9,322 nucleotides of DNA from CAZVYJ01 sp964631565 (GTDB taxonomy: Bacteria; Planctomycetota; Phycisphaerae; SM23-33): assembly GCA_964631565.1 (NCBI GenBank), contig CAZVYJ010000080.1, positions 1 through 9,322 of the forward strand, given 5' to 3'. Below are positions 5,614 to 9,322 of this stretch, in pieces. Position 1 is the stretch's first letter. Each line of letters begins with the position of its first letter. A program made the translations under genes and the position numbers. The notes below the pieces were generated by a model. It had not been told where the DNA came from. It saw nothing but the letters and a program-made list of their open reading frames with translations, and searched no databases.

Positions 5614-5642
5614 GGCGCGTCCCGCTTGATCGCGCCAGGAGG
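5614..5642 (+). promoter_or_regulatory. Hairpin abutting the ribosome binding site of protein B
   Basis: GGCGCG (5614-5619) and CGCGCC (5631-5636) form a perfect 6-bp stem with an 11-nt loop. It ends at the base directly before AGGAGG (5637-5642), which lies 8 nt before the ATG. It could hold the site exposed or limit ribosome access; the sequence alone does not say which. Confidence 0.4.
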
Positions 5643-5650
5643 ATAAAAAA

Positions 5651-6493
5651 ATGGAGCTTTACAGAAACGCTCGGAAAAAGCTGACGGTCGGGGTAGTTGC
5701 AGTTCTTGCTCTGGTAATTTCAACTGCCGGTGGCGCGGTTATCACCAACGATGACATAGTTGCAGTTCCGGATAACATGATTCAGTCCGGCAACGGGCAC
5801 CTGGACCTCATTCTCTTCACAAACGTCAACGGCGGTGGCGTAAACGACAACCAGTACAAGGTGAGTGGGAATGTACTCTTTGACGGCGATAACGCCAACA
5901 CCGACATACCCACAGGCAGCACCGCTTCCGCCTCGGAAAGCTATATCACGTCGATCGGCGAGTTGAGAGATTTTTACAGGCTTAACTTCCCGGACGGCAA
6001 CGGCGGCTCGACGGTCGGTGAACTCGTCCTGTTCCTTGACCTCAGCCAGAGCGGACAGTCGGGCAGCGGCGATATCACGCTTAACAAGCTTGATATCCTC
6101 ATCAATTACAATGCCTTTTCTCCCGCATCCGACGACCGCAACGACCCGCTGGGCAATGACATTTCGTCAAACAAGCAGAACGGCACAGGCACGTCGTACA
6201 CCGGCGGTGAGCTGATTTCCGCCCTTGATGCGGGCGTGGCCCCAAAGTCGCTTCAGGTAGTCGAAAACGGTTCTGGCTGGGCCGATTACATGATATTCAC
6301 CGGCATCAACCCGTTCGATCCGACCTACAGTGACGATACGAAAATCCTCTTCCACTGGGAGAGCAGCGATCATCACGGCGGCGGGACGGACGTATTCCTT
6401 TCCGGTGCATACCATCCGCTCGTGCCGGAACCCGCAACACTCGCCCTGCTCGGTCTGGGCGGAATAACCCTGCTGGCCCGCAGGAAAAAATAA
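5651..6493 (+). CDS. PEP-CTERM sorting domain protein B (secreted)
   Basis: This 280-residue protein has a basic N-terminus (MELYRNARKK), a hydrophobic signal core (about 11-27) and a likely cleavage after the GGA region near residue 29. The mature part (30-255) is acidic and rich in Gly, Asn, Asp and Ser, with alternating strand-like segments such as LDLILFTN and GELVLFLDLS. It is not related to its two PEP-CTERM neighbours as far as I can see. The C-terminal tag is classic: VPEPATLALLGLGG (258-271), a membrane segment and the tail ARRKK. It is expected to be exported and processed by an exosortase not present in this window. A full AGGAGG site supports the start. The gene lies 120 nt after protein A with no terminator between them, and is followed by a good intrinsic terminator. 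Function unknown. Confidence 0.85.
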   Translation: MELYRNARKKLTVGVVAVLALVISTAGGAVITNDDIVAVPDNMIQSGNGHLDLILFTNVNGGGVNDNQYKVSGNVLFDGDNANTDIPTGSTASASESYITSIGELRDFYRLNFPDGNGGSTVGELVLFLDLSQSGQSGSGDITLNKLDILINYNAFSPASDDRNDPLGNDISSNKQNGTGTSYTGGELISALDAGVAPKSLQVVENGSGWADYMIFTGINPFDPTYSDDTKILFHWESSDHHGGGTDVFLSGAYHPLVPEPATLALLGLGGITLLARRKK

Positions 6494-6513
6494 CCGAACC
6501 GGCTGAAAACAGC

Positions 6514-6544
6514 AAAGGCCCGGCCGTATGGACGGGCCTTTCTC
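6514..6544 (+). terminator. Intrinsic terminator after protein B
   Basis: AAAGGCCCG (6514-6522) pairs perfectly with CGGGCCTTT (6533-6541). Two further G-C pairs inside form across one mismatch. The stem ends in TTTCTC and has A residues on the upstream side, so it may act on both strands. It closes the probable A-B transcription unit. Confidence 0.8.
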
Positions 6545-6631
6545 ATGCGACCTAGTGCTTACATGCAGAAATTTATCCGTCTCATTAGCCGGCTGCAAAA
6601 ATGAATTTTACCTTTCTTCCGTAGTGTAAAT

Positions 6632-6673
6632 CGGGCCGGCGAATGTGCTCCGGCGATAAGTTAAGACGGCCCG
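6632..6673 (+). other. Alternative hairpins upstream of protein C
   Basis: CGGGCCG (6632-6638) pairs perfectly with CGGCCCG (6667-6673). GCCGG (6635-6639), which overlaps its left arm, pairs instead with CCGGC (6650-6654). The two folds exclude each other. They lie about 90 nt before protein C, in a 220-nt spacer that otherwise shows no clear promoter. Confidence 0.4.
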
Positions 6674-6764
6674 CAATTATGCCGAAAAAGTCCATGCCGA
6701 CCGCTCTAACCTCAACCGGCGGCGACAAACGGACAAAAACAGGTTCCCAAAGGAGGAACGGATA

Positions 6765-7436
6765 ATGAAAACGTCAAGAACAGCTCTTCTCACCGCCCTC
6801 TCGCTCTGCATTGCTTCCATCGCTTCCGCTGACGTCATCGTGCCTTTGAACGACGGCGACGCAAACTCCGGCTGGCAGGCGGTGCTACCTGACAACGTGA
6901 ATATCGGCATCGTCGTGGACAGAATCACTGACTCTTTCGTTCGCATCGAGATATCCAAATCGTTCGTCGAGGCGCCGGAAGGCGGCGTATTCGATCCGAT
7001 TACGATAATCTTCCAGCAGATACTGCCGGACGACCAGACCGTAAGCATCATCCAGATTACCGACGAATCGATAACAAACAACACGGGCGTCGACTGGACC
7101 GACTACCACTGGCTGCTGGGCGACCAGGCCGCCGCGTTCAATATCAACGATACGGAAAGCAGCAATTTCTCCATCAATCCGTTCACGAACATGACGTGGG
7201 TCGCTGCGGCCGGCTGGGGCACATCATACGCGTCGGCGCTGAACGTTGACGGCGGGCTTGTCGCCGCAGGCGAAACCTACACGCCCGGCCTCGACAGCGG
7301 CAGGCTGTATATCAACGTCAACCTCGCCCTGGAAAACTCGGATTTCAGCTTCGCCCAGAACCCCACGCCCGAGCCGGCAAGCATGCTTCTTATGGGCCTC
7401 GGCGCAGTCGCGGTCATCAGGCGAAAACGCAGATAA
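6765..7436 (+). CDS. PEP-CTERM sorting domain protein C (secreted, paralogue of A)
   Basis: This 223-residue protein has a signal peptide: MKTSR, a hydrophobic core (about 6-20) and likely cleavage after SASA-like residues at about 22. The mature domain aligns by eye with protein A. Shared features include SGW (35-37), a strand-rich first half, NNTGVDWTDYHWLL (105-118) against NNTGLNWSNYEWLL in A, and an NPF/SPF segment about 20 residues later. The C-terminal tag is TPEPASMLLMGLG (201-213) with a short membrane segment and the tail RRKRR. It is probably an exported, exosortase-processed envelope protein of unknown function. AAGGAGG (6750-6756) lies 8 nt before the ATG. The gene sits behind the terminator of protein B, so it likely has its own promoter. 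Confidence 0.85.
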   Translation: MKTSRTALLTALSLCIASIASADVIVPLNDGDANSGWQAVLPDNVNIGIVVDRITDSFVRIEISKSFVEAPEGGVFDPITIIFQQILPDDQTVSIIQITDESITNNTGVDWTDYHWLLGDQAAAFNINDTESSNFSINPFTNMTWVAAAGWGTSYASALNVDGGLVAAGETYTPGLDSGRLYINVNLALENSDFSFAQNPTPEPASMLLMGLGAVAVIRRKRR

Positions 7437-7462
7437 TTCCGCCCGAAAAAGACGCCGGCGAT

Positions 7463-7492
7463 TTGAAAACCGGCAGACAGGCTGCCTAGTAT
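7463..7492 (+). promoter_or_regulatory. Possible promoter for the structured RNA or mutase transcript
   Basis: TTGAAA (7463-7468) and TAGTAT (7487-7492) are separated by 18 bp. The match to sigma70 boxes is moderate (5 of 6 and 4 of 6). Transcription would begin near 7499, just before the structured region. Short hairpins in the same stretch (GCCGG/CCGGC and GGCAG/CTGCC) may instead belong to the 3' end of protein C's transcript. Confidence 0.3.
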
Positions 7493-7514
7493 TTAATGAA
7501 AAGTGAATAACGAA

Positions 7515-7721
7515 GGCTTTCTTCAAGACTCGCGTTTAAAGCCCTTTGCCTAAAAGCGTTTTTCGGTTCCGTGCAGCGGAAAGCAGCAAAAAGAGTCTGA
7601 CAGGGAACCAGGAGGGCCTGCCAGTCAGGGCCTAATCGGCCAAATGCTGCATGAAAACGGAAAACGCTTAAACTACCAGCCGGGACGGACTGAATGCTCA
7701 ACAGCCCGCCCCGGTTTTTTT
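7515..7721 (+). ncRNA. Candidate structured RNA upstream of the phosphohexomutase
   Basis: A small first stem is GGCTTT (7515-7520) with AAAGCC (7538-7543). The main helix P1 pairs 7554-7578 with 7645-7669. Over 25 positions only two are mismatched and three are G-U, which points to RNA rather than a DNA palindrome. Inside P1 are an 18-nt purine-rich strand (7579-7596), hairpin P2 (CTGAC 7597-7601 with GTCAG 7624-7628, then GG/CC and CAGG-AGGG-CCTG) and hairpin P3 (GGCC-taatc-GGCC, 7629-7641). A strong intrinsic terminator follows 11 nt after P1. It could be a free small RNA or a terminator-controlled leader of the mutase gene, whose ATG lies 75 nt downstream. The long stem with an internal bubble is loosely reminiscent of 6S RNA, but I see none of its sequence hallmarks. 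It does not match the glmS ribozyme, cobalamin, c-di-GMP, SAM or TPP consensus as I know them. Confidence 0.5.
7680..7721 (+). terminator. Intrinsic terminator between the structured RNA and the mutase gene
   Basis: CCGGGACGG (7680-7688) pairs with CCGCCCCGG (7706-7714) at 8 of 9 positions, across a 17-nt loop, and is followed directly by seven T residues (7715-7721). It would end any transcript coming from the structured region unless relieved. Confidence 0.75.
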
Positions 7722-7796
7722 ATGCGCCCAGAACGGGTTGGCAGAATGCGGCAGGTCGCGCATAATGGTTGTTTCACCCGTAACAGGAGCGAATCT

Positions 7797-9155
7797 ATGG
7801 ACAGGCTGATGGTCGGAGTTTCCGGCGTTCGCGGCACGATAGGCGGCACGCTTACGGAAAAGGTCGCCCGCGATTTCGGCAGCGCGTTCGGTACGATGCT
7901 CGGCGAAGGTAAAACCGTAACGATGGCCCGCGACACCCGCCCGTCAGGCCCCATGATACGCGACGAAGTGACAGCAGGGCTTATCGCCGCAGGTGTCAGC
8001 GTTATCGACCTCGGCGTCGTGTCCACGCCGGGGGCGGCGTTCATGACCCGCAGGCTCGCAGCAGACGGCGGCGTGATAATCACCGCCTCGCACAATCCCG
8101 CCCAGTACAACGGCATCAAGTTTCTCCAGCCGACCGGGCTGGGCCTGAGCGTCGAAGAAGCCGCCAGGCTCAAGGAAATCTGGCAGAGCGGCAAATTCCG
8201 CAAGGCCGCCCGGCCGGGCAACATGTCGCAGAACAACGAAACCCACGGCGCGCATATCGAGGCGGTCTGCAAAATAATAGACCCGCCGGCCATCGCGTCG
8301 AAAAAATTCAAGGTCGTGCTCGACAGCATCAACGGGGCCGGCTGCGTCGGAACGCCGATGCTCCTGGGCAGGCTCGGCTGCCAGGTAATCCACATCAACG
8401 GCGAGCCGAGCGGCGAGTTCGCCCACACGCCCGAGCCGATAGAGCAGAATCTCCAGCAGCTCTGCCGGACCGTCGCGGAAAGCGGCGCGGCAATCGGATT
8501 CGCCCAGGACCCCGACGCCGACAGGCTGGTCGTGGTGGACGAGAACGGCACGTTCATCGGCGAGGAATATACGCTGGCGCTCACGACGGCGTACATGCTC
8601 AGCCGCTACAAGGGCAAGGTGGCGACGAATCTGGCGACGTCGCGCATGATAGACGACATCGCCGCCAAGGCCGGCTGCGAGGTAATCCGCACGCCGACCG
8701 GCGAGGCGAACGTAGCCGGCGCGATGGAAGCCAACAAGTGCGTGTTCGGCGGCGAGGGCAACGGCGGCGTAATCGACCCGCGCGTCGTGCCGGTCCGCGA
8801 CAGTTTCGTCGGAATCGCGCTGATGCTCCAGTATCTCGCAGACACGGGCAAAACCGTCAGCCGGCTCGTTGCGCAAATCCCGGCCTACGTGCTGGTGAAA
8901 ACCAAAATGCCCTGCCCCGCCGACGCCGCCGGCAAGGTGGCCGAGCGGACGCGGAAACTCTTCGCCGCACGCAAGGGCGTCCGCTTCAACGATGCAGACG
9001 GGCTGAGAATCGACCTGCCGGAAGGCTGGCTGTGCGTAAGGGCGTCGAACACCGAACCGATTATGCGGATATTCGCCGAGGCCCGCGACGAGAAAACCGC
9101 CCAGGGACTCGTCGATATGGTCCGGAAAATCGCCGACGAGATCATCGGAAAGTAA
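7797..9155 (+). CDS. glmM: Phosphoglucosamine mutase / phosphomannomutase family protein
   Basis: This 452-residue alpha-D-phosphohexomutase has all four active-site loops: the phosphoserine loop TASHNP (96-101, S98 phosphorylated), the metal loop DPDADR (238-243), the sugar-binding loop GGEGNGG (318-324) and the phosphate-binding loop RASNTEP (415-421). The family interconverts 6-phospho and 1-phospho sugars. GlmM members make glucosamine-1-phosphate for UDP-GlcNAc and hence peptidoglycan and lipopolysaccharide. The GGEGNGG loop resembles the archaeal-type GlmM/PMM group rather than the GGEQSGH of most bacterial GlmM, so a phosphomannomutase or dual role is possible. It is a soluble cytoplasmic enzyme of normal length. 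I chose the ATG at 7797 because AGGAG (7785-7789) precedes it by 7 nt and the protein then starts MDRLMVGVSGVRGT, as in the family; the longer in-frame extension would cross a terminator. The symbol is the best guess. Confidence 0.9.
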   Translation: MDRLMVGVSGVRGTIGGTLTEKVARDFGSAFGTMLGEGKTVTMARDTRPSGPMIRDEVTAGLIAAGVSVIDLGVVSTPGAAFMTRRLAADGGVIITASHNPAQYNGIKFLQPTGLGLSVEEAARLKEIWQSGKFRKAARPGNMSQNNETHGAHIEAVCKIIDPPAIASKKFKVVLDSINGAGCVGTPMLLGRLGCQVIHINGEPSGEFAHTPEPIEQNLQQLCRTVAESGAAIGFAQDPDADRLVVVDENGTFIGEEYTLALTTAYMLSRYKGKVATNLATSRMIDDIAAKAGCEVIRTPTGEANVAGAMEANKCVFGGEGNGGVIDPRVVPVRDSFVGIALMLQYLADTGKTVSRLVAQIPAYVLVKTKMPCPADAAGKVAERTRKLFAARKGVRFNDADGLRIDLPEGWLCVRASNTEPIMRIFAEARDEKTAQGLVDMVRKIADEIIGK

Positions 9156-9183
9156 TTACAAAGTCCGAATGAACAGCGAGGCC

Positions 9184-9241
9184 TGTACGGGCCGCGATAA
9201 TTACCGTACAACGAGCATGGCGACCTGGGAAGTCGCCATGC
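9184..9241. repeat. Tandem perfect hairpins after the mutase gene
   Basis: TGTACGG (9184-9190) pairs with CCGTACA (9204-9210). Four bases later GCATGGCGAC (9215-9224) pairs perfectly over 10 bp with GTCGCCATGC (9232-9241), with a 7-nt loop. No T-run follows on the + strand, so these are not classical terminators. They may protect the 3' end of the mutase mRNA or be REP-like elements. The rest of the window to 9322 shows no supported gene. Confidence 0.5.
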
Positions 9242-9322
9242 AAAATTCAAGAGCAATGATCTCCACTTACGAGCCGCGACCGTCAGGACATTATGCACTA
9301 AGCCTCCCCAAGTACGTATCTC

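Noticed and set aside
238..7459. Recurrent GCCGGC words in several intergenic regions as a possible operator
   Set aside because: The word is also frequent inside coding regions of this GC-rich DNA and its flanks are not conserved, so chance is the simpler explanation.
7565..7630. Cobalamin riboswitch or SRP RNA motif in the structured RNA
   Set aside because: Fragments such as CCAGGAGGGCCTGCC and GGAAAGCAGC superficially resemble these families, but the order of conserved elements and the overall fold do not match.

Overview
The window looks like a piece of a free-living bacterium of the phylum Planctomycetota, most likely a Phycisphaerae-type lineage. This is an inference from the combination of three PEP-CTERM secreted proteins, a Gfo/Idh/MocA oxidoreductase, GC-rich coding regions separated by long repeat-containing spacers, and a tRNA gene that does not encode its CCA end. 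All supported genes lie on the + strand.

Layout. Positions 1-384 hold no gene I can support, but contain a compact MITE-like palindromic element (140-238). A Gfo/Idh/MocA protein with GH109-like motifs follows (385-1629). Next is a tight four-gene operon (1727-3905): an ArsR-type regulator, an overlapping 47-residue cysteine-rich protein, and an ABC-2 type exporter made of an ATPase and a membrane subunit that share an ATGA overlap. A TATAAT box overlapped by a small inverted repeat sits just upstream and is a plausible autoregulatory operator. The spacer after the operon carries a heptad-phased GAATTT/GGATTT repeat, then tRNA-Arg(TCG) with a strong hairpin terminator, then a 120-bp imperfect palindrome.

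From about 4600 to 7436 lies a block of secreted proteins. A recognisable sigma70 promoter and a leader of about 200 nt precede the first PEP-CTERM protein (4832-5530). A second, unrelated PEP-CTERM protein (5651-6493) follows and ends in an intrinsic terminator. A third (6765-7436) is a diverged paralogue of the first. These are probably exported and handled by an exosortase encoded elsewhere.

Between this block and the last gene is a conspicuous structured stretch (7515-7721): a helix of about 25 bp closing two smaller hairpins and followed by a textbook intrinsic terminator. It is either a small RNA gene or a terminator-controlled leader of the downstream phosphohexomutase (7797-9155, GlmM/PMM family, with the GGEGNGG sugar loop typical of archaeal-type GlmM). 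The window ends in tandem hairpins with no further gene visible.

The most interesting items are the structured RNA candidate, the small Cys-rich protein embedded in the ArsR/ABC operon, and the pair of paralogous PEP-CTERM proteins sharing an NNTGxxWxxYxWLL core.
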